Shown here one piece after another: positions 1 through 10,566 of a stretch of DNA of 64,000 nt; the stretch's first letter is position 1, and each line of letters starts with the position of its first letter. The DNA is taken from positions 2,914,001 through 2,978,000 of the forward strand of contig NZ_CP108513.1 in NCBI RefSeq assembly GCF_035989285.1. Direction: 5' to 3'. The stretch is from Streptomyces sp. NBC_01235 (lineage in GTDB: Bacteria > Actinomycetota > Actinomycetes > Streptomycetales > Streptomycetaceae). The notes beneath the pieces were generated by a model, which was not told the origin of the DNA, ran no database searches, and worked only from the letters and a program-made list of their open reading frames with translations. The translations under genes and the position numbers were made by a program.

Positions 1-1544
1 CCTACGGATTCCATCGCGCGGCCGATCGCGTACGGGTCGTTCGCCTCGCGTCCGGCGTCCAGCGCGGCCCGGTAGCGCACCAGCGCCTCCGCCGTACGGC
101 CGGTCCTGGCGTCCACGTCGGCCAGGTTCAGCAGGGCGGCGGCCCTCTCGCGGGGCAGGTCGCGGCGCTCGGCCACGTCCAGGACGAGCTGGTGGATGCC
201 GTACAGGTCGGGTGCGGCCGCCTGGGTGCCGAAATGCGCGACCATCGCCCTGACCAGCTGGGACATCAGGCGGCGGGCAAGGGTGTCCAGCTCCCCGTCG
301 GCGACCGCCAGGCGGGCCGAGGCGAGCAGGGCCGGGCGGCGGACCCGCAGCCAGTCGGCGGCCGCGCGCGGAGTGGGGAAGCGCAGGGCGCGGGGCATGC
401 CCTGGAGCTTCTCGCGGGCCTGGGGGTTGTCGGTCTCGGTGACGGCCCGGCAGGACTGCAGCAGCCGCACCGTCCGCTCCAGCATGCGGGCGCGGGCCAG
501 CTGGAGCTCGGCCGGGCGGTCATGGGTCTCGGCGGCGGCGCGCAGCAGGGGGTACAGGCAGCCGGGGACCTCGTACTGCGGCAGCGGGGAGTCCACGGCC
601 CGCAGCAGGCCCAGGGCGGTGAGGTCGTCCAGGATGGTGTGAGCGGCGCCCACCGAGCAGCCGGCGAGCGCGGAGGCGGTGTGCGGGTCGGCGAGGCCTG
701 CCGGGGCGAGACAGAGCAGTCGCAGCATCCGGGCCGCGGGGGCGGGCAGCGCGGCGTGTGCGAGCCGGAAGACCCGGCTGAGCGGGGTGCCCTCGTCGCC
801 CTCGGCGTTCAGCTGCTTGGCGAAGTCGGCGACGGCCGCCTGGGGGCGGGCGGCGAGCCAGCCCCCCGCCAGGATCAGCGCGGCGGGCTGGCCCTGGCAG
901 GCCTCCACGAGGCCCTCGGCGGAGCGCGGGTCGACGGTGATGCGGACGGAGCCGGTGTACCGGGTCAGCAGGTCGAGGGCGGACTTGGTGTCCAGCCCGC
1001 CCAGAGTGCAGGGGCGGACGTCCGCGATGCCGGTGAGCGGTCCGGCGGAGACGGCGACGAGCAGGCACTCCGGGGTGTCCGGAAGCAGCGCGTCGACCTG
1101 TTCGGCGCCGGCCGCGTCGTCGAGCAGGAGCAGCGCGCGCCGCTCGGCGAGGGCCTCGCGCAGGAGGGCCGCGAGGTCGTCCTCGTCGGCGCCGGGCGGG
1201 GTCGGCACGTCCAGCGCGGCGAGCAGTTCACGGGCGGCGCGCTCGACCGGCACGGGCGTGCCGTCGGGCTCGGCGAGACGGGCGCGCAGCACGCCGTCCC
1301 GGTAGCGGTCGGCGACCTGCCGGACGAGCTCCTCGGCGAGCGCCGTACGCCCGGAGCCGGGCCGCCCGGCGATGAGCAGGACCCGCGCGCGCGGAGCCTT
1401 CCGCCCGGAGATGGTGTCCAGCCCGGCGCGCTCGATGTCGGCGCGCAGTTCCTTCAACTCCCGGGTACGGCCCAGGAAATGGCCCTCTGTCGCAGCGTGT
1501 CCCGACAGCTGCACGCCGCCTGTGTCCACTGCCTGATCCGTCAC
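1..1544 (-). CDS. NB-ARC/TPR (STAND-type) regulator, 3' end outside window
   Basis: This is an AfsR-like signalling ATPase without the N-terminal SARP DNA-binding domain. About 514 residues are visible and the C-terminus lies beyond the window edge. A P-loop GRPGSGRT sits at residues 60-67 and a Walker B-like ALLLLDDAAGA follows about 90 residues later. The C-terminal part is Ala/Leu-rich helical repeat sequence, with a TPR-like segment at the edge. The P-loop has Arg where the catalytic Lys is expected, so nucleotide hydrolysis may be weak. The GTG start at 1544 follows a GGGAG motif. The frame was derived by reading the minus strand; other open frames here lack family signatures. It lies downstream of the Nudix gene on the same strand, separated by a possible hairpin. 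The family is known for helix-repeat ligand sensing; the target here is unknown. Confidence 0.72.
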   Translation of the reverse strand, partial: MTDQAVDTGGVQLSGHAATEGHFLGRTRELKELRADIERAGLDTISGRKAPRARVLLIAGRPGSGRTALAEELVRQVADRYRDGVLRARLAEPDGTPVPVERAARELLAALDVPTPPGADEDDLAALLREALAERRALLLLDDAAGAEQVDALLPDTPECLLVAVSAGPLTGIADVRPCTLGGLDTKSALDLLTRYTGSVRITVDPRSAEGLVEACQGQPAALILAGGWLAARPQAAVADFAKQLNAEGDEGTPLSRVFRLAHAALPAPAARMLRLLCLAPAGLADPHTASALAGCSVGAAHTILDDLTALGLLRAVDSPLPQYEVPGCLYPLLRAAAETHDRPAELQLARARMLERTVRLLQSCRAVTETDNPQAREKLQGMPRALRFPTPRAAADWLRVRRPALLASARLAVADGELDTLARRLMSQLVRAMVAHFGTQAAAPDLYGIHQLVLDVAERRDLPRERAAALLNLADVDARTGRTAEALVRYRAALDAGREANDPYAIGRAMESV

Positions 1545-1684
1545 GGGCCACACTCCCGTCCCACCGCACGCGCAAGCCCGCCGGGACTCCGGATCAGGCG
1601 ATTCCAGAGCCTAGTTCACGCTCTGCGACGTTCCGGGAGGAGTACGGCGGGGCACGGCCGGGACGTCCCCCGATCGGATCAGCC

Positions 1685-1706
1685 GATCGTCACACTGTCG
1701 ACGATC
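1685..1706 (-). terminator. Possible weak terminator after Nudix gene
   Basis: A 7-bp inverted repeat (GATCGTC / GACGATC) with an 8-nt loop lies just past the Nudix stop codon. There is no T-run, so its function is uncertain. Confidence 0.3.
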
Positions 1707-1730
1707 CGAGTGGGATCGGGCCCGGTGCGT

Positions 1731-2357
1731 TCAGGCCTCGAACGGACGCGCCGGCCAGGGCGCCTGCGCCGGACGCAACGCGTCGAGGCCGTCCCCGCCG
1801 CGGGCGGCCGCCAACGACAGCACGCCCACCACGAGGCAGTTGTTGTGCACGTCGCCCGCGAGGACGGCCCGGACGAGCTCGCCGACGGGCACGCGCGCGT
1901 GCTCCATGACGGCCTCCTCGTGCTCCACCTCGAAGCGCTGCCCGTCCGCCTCGGACAGGCCTCGGGCGAGGAAGACCCGCACGGACTCGTCACAGCCGCC
2001 GGGAGTCGTGTACACGTCGGTCAGCACCCGCCAGTCCTCGGCCTTGACGTGCGCCTCCTCGTACAGCTCGCGCTGGGCCGCGTGCAGCGGGTTCTCGCCG
2101 GGCACGTCGAGGAGCCCGGCCGGGATCTCCCACAGCTTCTGGCGCACGGGGTGGCGGTACTGCTTGATGAGCAGCACACGGTCCTCGTCGTCGAGGGCGA
2201 GGACGGCCACGGAGCCGGGGTGGACCTGGTAGTCCCGGCGGACCACCGAGCCGTCGGGCATGACCACCTCATCGGTGCGGACGGAGGTCTTGTTGCCCAC
2301 GAAGGGTGTCTTTGTGGACCGGATCTCCCACGCCTCGGGGGTGTCCTTGATCGTCAT
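1731..2357 (-). CDS. Nudix hydrolase, ADP-ribose pyrophosphatase type
   Basis: This 208-residue enzyme is predicted to hydrolyse ADP-ribose or a related nucleoside diphosphate sugar to AMP plus a sugar phosphate. The Nudix box is visible as AGLLDVPGE followed by RELYEEAHV. As in actinobacterial ADP-ribose pyrophosphatases, one extra residue lies between the Gly and the first Glu, and the last box Gly is replaced. The upstream KLWEIPAG strand is typical of this subfamily. I chose the ATG at 2357, which has AAGGA nine bases upstream; a longer frame to 2408 has no clear ribosome site. It lies 91 bp downstream of pyrG with a terminator between them, so it may be transcribed separately. Confidence 0.88.
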   Translation of the reverse strand: MTIKDTPEAWEIRSTKTPFVGNKTSVRTDEVVMPDGSVVRRDYQVHPGSVAVLALDDEDRVLLIKQYRHPVRQKLWEIPAGLLDVPGENPLHAAQRELYEEAHVKAEDWRVLTDVYTTPGGCDESVRVFLARGLSEADGQRFEVEHEEAVMEHARVPVGELVRAVLAGDVHNNCLVVGVLSLAAARGGDGLDALRPAQAPWPARPFEA

Positions 2358-2396
2358 GCCCTGCGTCCTTCCACGTGCCACCTGCGCAAACGAAAA

Positions 2397-2429
2397 CCGG
2401 GGCGCCAACCTTGAAGGTTTGCACCCCGG
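2397..2429 (-). terminator. Rho-independent terminator of pyrG
   Basis: An interrupted inverted repeat with CCGGGG/CCCCGG outer arms and AACC/GGTT inner arms is followed on the minus strand by GGTTTTCG. It lies immediately downstream of the pyrG stop. Confidence 0.7.
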
Positions 2430-2448
2430 CCACCGTACAACTGGTGTG

Positions 2449-4131
<1,683 letters not shown>

Positions 4132-4601
4132 GGCCAAGAGGGGGCTCCCGTGGTCGCGATTTGGGGGTGCGGCTTCGGGGGTTTCGAGACCACCGGTCCA
4201 CGGGCTACCAGGGTATCAGCGCCTCGGAGAGATGGCTTCCGGCCACGCTCCGCGCACGGCCCGACACGGTCGGCCGCCGCCGCACCGGTTCCTCACTCGA
4301 TGCTCACCCGTTCGGCCCACCCGCGTTGTCGGGAGCGGCACGCAGATCATCTACGTGCGTCGTATCCTGCTCGGACACTCGCTGCCGAGCCCGGTCGGCA
4401 AGACGGCACACCCCCGCCGGTAACCCCACCGGAACAACGAGAGCTCGTCAGTTCGTTGAGCAATGATCGGCGTTTTGCCTCTACGGCCGAGCGACTGCTT
4501 TGCTTCATCGCTCAACGACGCATTACAACGACCCCTTGACCGCACTAGCGACAGCCCCCGTTCTTCATGGGGGTGACGTGGCCGTTCGACTGGAGTTGCA
4601 C
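4132..4601. promoter_or_regulatory. Divergent intergenic region pyrG / GH15 with long inverted repeat
   Basis: This 470-bp gap carries the control regions of two divergent genes. The clearest structure is an imperfect 14-bp inverted repeat, TCGTTGAGC-A-ATGA at 4453-4466 and TCAT-C-GCTCAACGA at 4505-4518, with 38 bp between the arms. It could be a leader hairpin or a pair of protein half-sites about 85 bp before the GH15 start. I see no confident -35/-10 pair and no small gene. Confidence 0.45.
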
Positions 4602-6404
4602 GTGGCCGGGCGCATCGAAGACTACGCACTCATCGGAGACATGCAGACCGCTGCCCTGGTCTGCCGTGACGGGACAGTGGACTGGCTGTGCCTGCCCCGC
4701 TTCGACTCGCACGCGATCTTCGCCGGTCTGCTCGGCACGGAGGAACACGGATTCTGGCGCCTCGGCCCCGCGCACGCCTCCGACGCGCGGCCGCCGTGTG
4801 CGGCCCGGCGCACCTACCGGGGCGACTCGCTGATCCTGGAGTCCGAGTGGGACACCCCGCGCGGCACGGTCCGGGTGACCGACTTCATGCCCCCTCGTGA
4901 CGGCGCGCCCCAGCTGATCCGCATCGTCGAGGGCGTCTCGGGCCGCGTCCCCATGCGCTCGGCCCTGCGGATGCGGTTCTCCTACGGCCGGGTCGTCCCG
5001 TGGGTGCACAAGCACGAGGGCCGTACGGTGGCCGTCGCGGGCCCGGACTCGGTGTGGTTCGACACCGACTGCGAGACCTACGGCAAGTCGCTGACGACGT
5101 ACGCCGACTTCACCGTCGCCCCCGGCGACCGGATCGCCTTCACCATCTCTTGGGAGCCCTCGCACAAGGAGCCGCCCGCGCTGCCGGAGCCCGAGCAGTC
5201 GCTCCAGGCCACCGAGGACTTCTGGCGCGAGTGGGTCGAGCACTGCACGTACCACGGCCCCTACCGCGAGGCCGTGATCCGCTCGCTGATCACGCTGAAG
5301 GCCCTGACGTACGCGCCGACCGGCGGCATCGTCGCGGCGCCGACCACCTCGCTGCCCGAGGACATCGGCGGCGTCCGCAACTGGGACTACCGCTACACCT
5401 GGCTGCGCGACGCGGCGATCACCCTGTCCTCGCTGCTGCGCACCGGCTACCGCGAGGAAGCCCGCGCCTGGCGCGAGTGGCTGCTGCGCGCGGTCGCCGG
5501 CGACCCCGAGAACCTCCAGATCATGTACGGCATCGCGGGCGAGCGCGAGCTGGGCGAGGCCGAGCTGGACTGGCTGCCCGGCTACGAGAACTCCGCGCCG
5601 GTCCGGGTCGGCAACGGTGCCGCGCACCAGCTCCAGCTGGACGTGTACGGCGAGGTCACCGAGGCCCTGCACCTGGGCCACATGACGGGCCTGGCCCGCA
5701 ACGACTACGCCTCCCTGCTCCAGCTCAAGCTCATCCGCTACCTGGAGCAGCACTGGGACGAGCCGGACGAGGGCATCTGGGAGGTGCGCGGCCCGCGCCG
5801 CCACTTCGTGCACTCCAAGGTCATGGCCTGGGTCGCGGTCGACCGCACGATCAAGCTGATCGAGTCCGGCGACGCGGACGGCCCGCTGGAGAAGTGGCGC
5901 GAGCTGCGCGACGACATCCACCGGGACGTGTGCGAGAAGGGCTACGACAAGGAACGCAACACGTTCACGCAGTCCTACGGCTCGAAGGAGCTGGACGCGT
6001 CGCTGCTGCTCATCCCGCAGATGGGCTTCCTGCCCCCGGACGACAAGCGGGTGATCGGCACCATCGAGGCGATCCAGCGCGAGCTGTCCACCCCGGACGG
6101 CTTCATCCTGCGCTACCCGACCTCGGGCGGTGACGAGGGTGTCGACGGCCTCCCCGGCGACGAGGGCGCCTTCCTGGCCTGCTCGTTCTGGATGGCGGAC
6201 GACCTCGCGATGATCGGCCGGGTGGACGAGGCCCGCAAGCTCTTCGAGAAGCTGCTCTCCCTGCGCAACGACCTCGGTCTGCTCGCCGAGGAGTGGGACC
6301 CGCGCCTCCAGCGCCAGGTCGGCAACTTCCCGCAGGCCTTCAGCCACGTCCCCCTGATCGACACGGCCCTGCGCCTGACGGCGTCGGGGGCCTACGGCGG
6401 CTGA
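4602..6404 (+). CDS. Glycoside hydrolase family 15 protein (trehalase/glucoamylase-like)
   Basis: This cytoplasmic 600-residue protein has the two-part GH15 architecture: an N-terminal beta-rich domain starting RIEDYALIGDMQTAALV, then an (alpha/alpha)6 barrel. The barrel carries WDYRYTWLRDA from residue 261 and the EEWDP...QVGNFPQAFSH segment from about residue 563, where one catalytic Glu is expected. In actinomycetes such proteins include trehalases and alpha-glucosidases; the substrate cannot be fixed from sequence. The GTG at 4602 has GGAG six bases upstream. Longer in-frame starts (4500, 4578) are less well supported and would add residues unlike the family. No signal peptide is present. 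Confidence 0.9.
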   Translation: MAGRIEDYALIGDMQTAALVCRDGTVDWLCLPRFDSHAIFAGLLGTEEHGFWRLGPAHASDARPPCAARRTYRGDSLILESEWDTPRGTVRVTDFMPPRDGAPQLIRIVEGVSGRVPMRSALRMRFSYGRVVPWVHKHEGRTVAVAGPDSVWFDTDCETYGKSLTTYADFTVAPGDRIAFTISWEPSHKEPPALPEPEQSLQATEDFWREWVEHCTYHGPYREAVIRSLITLKALTYAPTGGIVAAPTTSLPEDIGGVRNWDYRYTWLRDAAITLSSLLRTGYREEARAWREWLLRAVAGDPENLQIMYGIAGERELGEAELDWLPGYENSAPVRVGNGAAHQLQLDVYGEVTEALHLGHMTGLARNDYASLLQLKLIRYLEQHWDEPDEGIWEVRGPRRHFVHSKVMAWVAVDRTIKLIESGDADGPLEKWRELRDDIHRDVCEKGYDKERNTFTQSYGSKELDASLLLIPQMGFLPPDDKRVIGTIEAIQRELSTPDGFILRYPTSGGDEGVDGLPGDEGAFLACSFWMADDLAMIGRVDEARKLFEKLLSLRNDLGLLAEEWDPRLQRQVGNFPQAFSHVPLIDTALRLTASGAYGG

Positions 6405-6473
6405 ACAGGACCGTCGAGCCGCGCGCGCCTAGGCTGGGAAGGTCAACAGCCCCTGCACGGAAGGGGGCGCCTC

Positions 6474-7856
6474 ATGGCCTCCCCGTCGAAGGCGGGCGCG
6501 GCTCTCACCGCGCTGCGCGAGGATCTGGTCGGCGACGTGTTCGCCCCGGGGGATCCTGGCTACGACGAGGCCCGGACGGTCTTCAACGCGATGATCGACC
6601 GCCGTCCGGCCGTGATCGCCCAGTGCGTGGACGAGTCCGACGTCGTACGGGCGGTGCGCTTCGCCCGTGACCTGGACCTGCACGTCGCGGTGCGCGGCGG
6701 CGGGCACAGCGTGGCGGGCATGGCGCTGGGCGACGGGGCCGTGGTGGTCGACCTGCGTCATATGCGCGCGGTCACCGTGGATCCGGCGGCCGAGGCGGTA
6801 CGGATCGCGGGCGGGGCCACGATGAGCGACCTGGACCACGCCTGCGAACCCCACCGGCTCGCCACGACCGGCGGCCGGGCCTCCACCACCGGCGTCGGCG
6901 GCTTCGTCCTCGGCGGCGGCACCGGCTGGCTGGACCGCTGGTGCGGGCTGGCGGTCGACAACCTGCTGGGCGTCGAACTGGTCACCGCCGACGGCGAGCG
7001 GATCCACGCCAACGGCGACGAGAACCCCGATCTGTTCTGGGCGTTGCACGGCGGCGGCGGAAACTTCGGCGTCGCCACCGCGCTCACCCTGAAGCTGTAC
7101 GAGCTGCCCGAGTTCTCCATCGCCCTGCTGCTCTGCCTCCCGGAGTACGGCCGGGAGGTCACACGCACCTACCGTGACGTGATCACGGCAGGCCCTGACG
7201 AGGCGAGCGGCGCCGTCATCTACGTCACCGGCCCGCCCGCGGAGTTCGTCCCCCCTCACCTGGTCGGCACGCGGCTGATCGCCGTGCTGCTGACGTACGC
7301 CGGCGCCGAGGAGGACCTGCGCAAGCTCGCCCAGCCGCTGCTGGCGCTGCCGCACGAGTCGGAGATCGTCGGCGCGATGCCGTACGCCGACGTGCAGTGC
7401 ATGCTCGACGATCCGCCGGGGATGCGGAACTACTGGTCGGCCGAGTACCTGACGGGCGCCCCCGACGACCTCGTGGACGTCTTCTGCGCCCGTGGCGAGT
7501 CGGTGCCCGTACCGACGGGCACCATGTACGCGCTGTTCCCGCAGGGCGGCGCGATCGGCACCGGCCCCCACGAGTACCCCGTGCCCTACCGCGACGCGCC
7601 GTGGGCCGTGCACCCCTTCGGGCTGTGGGAGGACCCGGCGGACGACGAGCGGTGCGTGCAGTGGGTCCGGGACGTGCGCGCCGACGTACAGCCGTGGAGC
7701 ACGGGCGCGGTCTACCTCAACTTCATCGGCGACGAGGGCACCGACCGGGTCGTGGCCGGTGTGGGCGCCGAGAACACCCATCGGCTCGCGGAGGTGAAGC
7801 GGCGGTACGACCCCGACAACGTCTTCCGCTTCAACCACAACATCAGGCCGGCCTGA
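6474..7856 (+). CDS. FAD-linked oxidase, berberine-bridge-enzyme-like
   Basis: This 460-residue flavoprotein of the PCMH/BBE family has an FAD-binding domain with RGGGHS, in which His78 is the expected covalent flavin attachment site, then GGRASTTGVGGFVLGGG. The second attachment Cys found in bicovalent members just before the VGVGG-type segment is absent (Ser/Thr there), so single covalent attachment is predicted. The C-terminal YDPDNVFRFNHNI motif is the BBE domain. Family members oxidise alcohols, sugars or alkaloid-like substrates; none is indicated here. The stop codon overlaps the 3' end of the convergent luciferase-like gene by 14 bp. Confidence 0.88.
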   Translation: MASPSKAGAALTALREDLVGDVFAPGDPGYDEARTVFNAMIDRRPAVIAQCVDESDVVRAVRFARDLDLHVAVRGGGHSVAGMALGDGAVVVDLRHMRAVTVDPAAEAVRIAGGATMSDLDHACEPHRLATTGGRASTTGVGGFVLGGGTGWLDRWCGLAVDNLLGVELVTADGERIHANGDENPDLFWALHGGGGNFGVATALTLKLYELPEFSIALLLCLPEYGREVTRTYRDVITAGPDEASGAVIYVTGPPAEFVPPHLVGTRLIAVLLTYAGAEEDLRKLAQPLLALPHESEIVGAMPYADVQCMLDDPPGMRNYWSAEYLTGAPDDLVDVFCARGESVPVPTGTMYALFPQGGAIGTGPHEYPVPYRDAPWAVHPFGLWEDPADDERCVQWVRDVRADVQPWSTGAVYLNFIGDEGTDRVVAGVGAENTHRLAEVKRRYDPDNVFRFNHNIRPA

Positions 7857-8802
7857 GCGCCGTCAGCGTCCGCTCCCCCGCCGGATCACCGGCCGTCGCC
7901 GGGACGAGCGCGATCTCGTCGAGCCCCGCCTCGGCATAGGCGTCGATCCGGGCGCGTACGACGTCCAGGTCGCCCACCAGGCCGACGGTGGCCGCGGCCT
8001 CCGGGGGCAGGGCGCGGACCAGGACGGCACGGTCGGCGCCGGCCGCGGCGAGTTCGACGGCCTCGCGGAAACCGGCCTCGGCGAACACCTCGCGGTACCC
8101 GGGCACGGTGAGGTAGGCGGCGATGCTGCCCAGGACCTGGATGAGCGACACCGGCTCCGGGTCGACGGCCGCGGGCAGCCAGGCGGCGAGCGTGGGCGCC
8201 GTGCGGCCCGCCTTGCGCGCCGCCGTGTCCAGCTTGGCGCGCAGCTCGCGCACCTGCTCCGGGGAGACGACGTCGAGCAGCATCCGGTCGGCGTGCGCGG
8301 CGGCCGCGGCGATCGCGCGGTCCCCGAACGCGGCCACGGTGAGCGGCCCGCCGGGCGGCGGGAGCCGGCGCCGGAAGGTGCTGCCGGCCACCACCGGCTC
8401 ACCGGGCGTACCGTGCAGCAGTGCCCGCACCACCTCCGCCGTCTCGTCGAGGACGGCGGCGGGACGGGTCCGGGGCACTCCGTGCACGCCCTCCACCACC
8501 CGCTTGCTGGAGGTGCCCAGCGCCACGCCGACCGCCCGTCCGCCGGTGACGGCGGCGACCGACGCGGCGCCCCGGGCCAAGGTGTACGGGTCGCGCACGT
8601 TCACCGGTACCGGTCCCGCCGTCAGCACGGCCCGCTCGGTGACCCGGCCGAGCGCGGCGGCCAGTACGAAGGCGTCCCAGGTCGGCCCCTCGCCCGCCCA
8701 CACCTCCCGGTAGCCGAGCCGGTCGGCGAGCGCCGCGACCCGCGGCGGCTCCTCGACCGGGCTGTCGTCCTCACGTGCCACGGCAACCACACTGAAGTCC
8801 AT
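7843..8802 (-). CDS. LLM-class flavin/F420-dependent oxidoreductase
   Basis: This 319-residue protein has a luciferase-like TIM barrel: N-terminal FSVVAVAREDD, the LADRLGYREVWAGEGPTWDAF strand-helix unit, and the GGRAVGVALGTSSKR and VAAFGDRAIAAAA segments that bind the deazaflavin phosphate in this family. Actinomycete members usually use coenzyme F420. The ATG start is at 8802. It converges on and slightly overlaps the flavoprotein gene and is divergent from the PucR regulator, whose start lies 81 bp away. The regulator may therefore act on this gene, but that is inference from position only. Confidence 0.83.
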   Translation of the reverse strand: MDFSVVAVAREDDSPVEEPPRVAALADRLGYREVWAGEGPTWDAFVLAAALGRVTERAVLTAGPVPVNVRDPYTLARGAASVAAVTGGRAVGVALGTSSKRVVEGVHGVPRTRPAAVLDETAEVVRALLHGTPGEPVVAGSTFRRRLPPPGGPLTVAAFGDRAIAAAAAHADRMLLDVVSPEQVRELRAKLDTAARKAGRTAPTLAAWLPAAVDPEPVSLIQVLGSIAAYLTVPGYREVFAEAGFREAVELAAAGADRAVLVRALPPEAAATVGLVGDLDVVRARIDAYAEAGLDEIALVPATAGDPAGERTLTALRPA

Positions 8803-8883
8803 GGCCCGCCGCTACCCGGCCGCGGGCGGTCCAACCCGGTCCGCAGATGCCGCCGGGACGTCCGCGCAGGTAGCGTCCGCTGC

Positions 8884-10527
8884 ATGGACAGCCGCACGGA
8901 CCACCGTTTCGACAGCCAGGGCGCCGGCATCACCGTGCAGCGCGCGCTGGAGCTGCCCGGCCTGCGCAGCGGCCTGCCCGAGATCCTCGCGGGCGCCGAC
9001 CGGCTGGGCCGCACCGTGCGCTGGGTGCACGCGGGCGAGGTCCCGAACATCGCGTCGCTGCTCAAGGGCGGCGAACTGCTGCTGACCACGGGCTACGGCC
9101 TCGGTACCCGTCCCGCCGAGCAGCGGGTGTTCGTCCGCACGCTGGCCGAGCGGGGTATCGCGGCCCTGGTGATCGAGCTGGGCCCGCGCTTCACCCGGCT
9201 GCCCGCCGCCCTGGTCGAGACGGCACGCGCGACCGGCCTCCCCCTGGTCCAACTGCACCGCGAGGTGCCGTTCGTGACGGTGACGGAGGAGATCCACACC
9301 GAGATCGTCAACGGCCACTACGCGCTGCTCCAGCGGGCCGAGGAGGTGCACCGTCGCTGTACGGAGGCCCTGCTCGGCGGGGGCGGGATCCCGCAGGTGC
9401 TGGGCATTCTGGCGGACTTCAGCGGCAACCCGGTGTTCCTGGAGACGACCGACGGGCAGCTCCTGTACGCGGCCGGAGCCGGACCCGAGGGCGCGGATCC
9501 GCTCCAGGTGTGGGAGGGGCTGCGCGGCCCGCACAAGGACGCGCCGCCGCCCGCCGGTTCGGTGCTGGTGGACGTGCCCGGGGGCGGGCCGGGGGCGGGT
9601 TCGGTGCGCGCCCGGCTCGTGCTGCTGCCCGTGCGCGGCCCTCTCGCACCGGTGCACCGGATCGCCGCCGAGCGGGCGGCCGGGATCCTGGCCGTGGTGC
9701 TGATGCAGGCCCGCCAGGAGGAGGAGCTCGCGGCGCGCGGCCGGGGCGATTTCCTGACCGACCTCGCCGAGGGCCGGATCGCCGCGGAGGACGCCCCGGC
9801 GCAGGCCCGCGTCCTCGGCTTCCGGCCCGGCGCAGGCCCGCTGCTCCCGGTCGTGATGCGGCTGGGCGACGGCATCGCCCCCGGTGGGGGCTGGGCGGTG
9901 CTGGCGCGGGCGGTCGCGGAGGAGCTGGCGTCGGTGGGCGTGCCGGTGCTGCTGGGCGTACGGCCGGTGGAGGGCCGGGTGCCGTTGCTGCTGGGTCTGC
10001 GGTCGGAGTCGGAGCGGTCGGCGGTCGCGGACCGGGTCGCGGCGGCCCTGCGGGCCGGGGTGGAACGGGCCGGGATGCAGCGCCCCGGGGCCCAGCCGCC
10101 GGTGGTGGTCGTCGGGGTCGCGGGCGGCTGGGCGGCCGCCTCGGCGAGCCTCAGACACGCGGCGGAGACGGCGACCGCCGCGCAGGGCCTGCCGGACCGC
10201 CCCTGGTACGACGCCCGCCGCCTGGACATCGACCTGCTGCTGTGGCGGCTGCGCGAACACCCCGACCTGGCGGCCTTCGTGGACCGCGCGATCGGCCCGG
10301 TCCGCGACCACGACCAGCGCTCCAAGCCGCCCCTGCTGCCCACCCTGGAGACCTACCTGGCACATGCGGGCCGCAAGGCGGAGACGGCCCGCGAGCTGCA
10401 CCTGAACCGCCAGACGCTGTACAACCGCCTGGCCCGCATCGGCGAGTTGCTCGGCACCGACCTCGACGACCCGCAGACGGTCCTGGCGTTGAGCCTGGCG
10501 CTCCGGGCACGGCGTCACGTGCCGTAG
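8884..10527 (+). CDS. PucR family transcriptional regulator
   Basis: This 547-residue regulator has the N-terminal PucR sensing domain (TVQRALELPGLRSGLPEIL, then RWVHAGEVPNIASLLKGGE and LLLTTGYGL), a central GGDEF-like region, and a C-terminal PucR helix-turn-helix around LAHAGRKAETARELHLNRQ and LYNRLARIGELLG. Family members respond to purines, amino acids or other metabolites and usually activate adjacent catabolic genes. The ATG at 8884 is used, although its ribosome site is weak. The PucR domain begins about 16 residues in, so a slightly later start is possible. The divergent luciferase-like gene is the natural candidate target. Confidence 0.88.
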   Translation: MDSRTDHRFDSQGAGITVQRALELPGLRSGLPEILAGADRLGRTVRWVHAGEVPNIASLLKGGELLLTTGYGLGTRPAEQRVFVRTLAERGIAALVIELGPRFTRLPAALVETARATGLPLVQLHREVPFVTVTEEIHTEIVNGHYALLQRAEEVHRRCTEALLGGGGIPQVLGILADFSGNPVFLETTDGQLLYAAGAGPEGADPLQVWEGLRGPHKDAPPPAGSVLVDVPGGGPGAGSVRARLVLLPVRGPLAPVHRIAAERAAGILAVVLMQARQEEELAARGRGDFLTDLAEGRIAAEDAPAQARVLGFRPGAGPLLPVVMRLGDGIAPGGGWAVLARAVAEELASVGVPVLLGVRPVEGRVPLLLGLRSESERSAVADRVAAALRAGVERAGMQRPGAQPPVVVVGVAGGWAAASASLRHAAETATAAQGLPDRPWYDARRLDIDLLLWRLREHPDLAAFVDRAIGPVRDHDQRSKPPLLPTLETYLAHAGRKAETARELHLNRQTLYNRLARIGELLGTDLDDPQTVLALSLALRARRHVP

Positions 10528-10566
10528 TCCTGAGGCTTTTGGCCGTCGGCCCGGTCGGCCGTCGGC

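Noticed and set aside
4545..6347. 600-codon minus-strand frame opposite the GH15 gene
   Set aside because: No family motifs; mirror of the third-position GC bias of the real gene.
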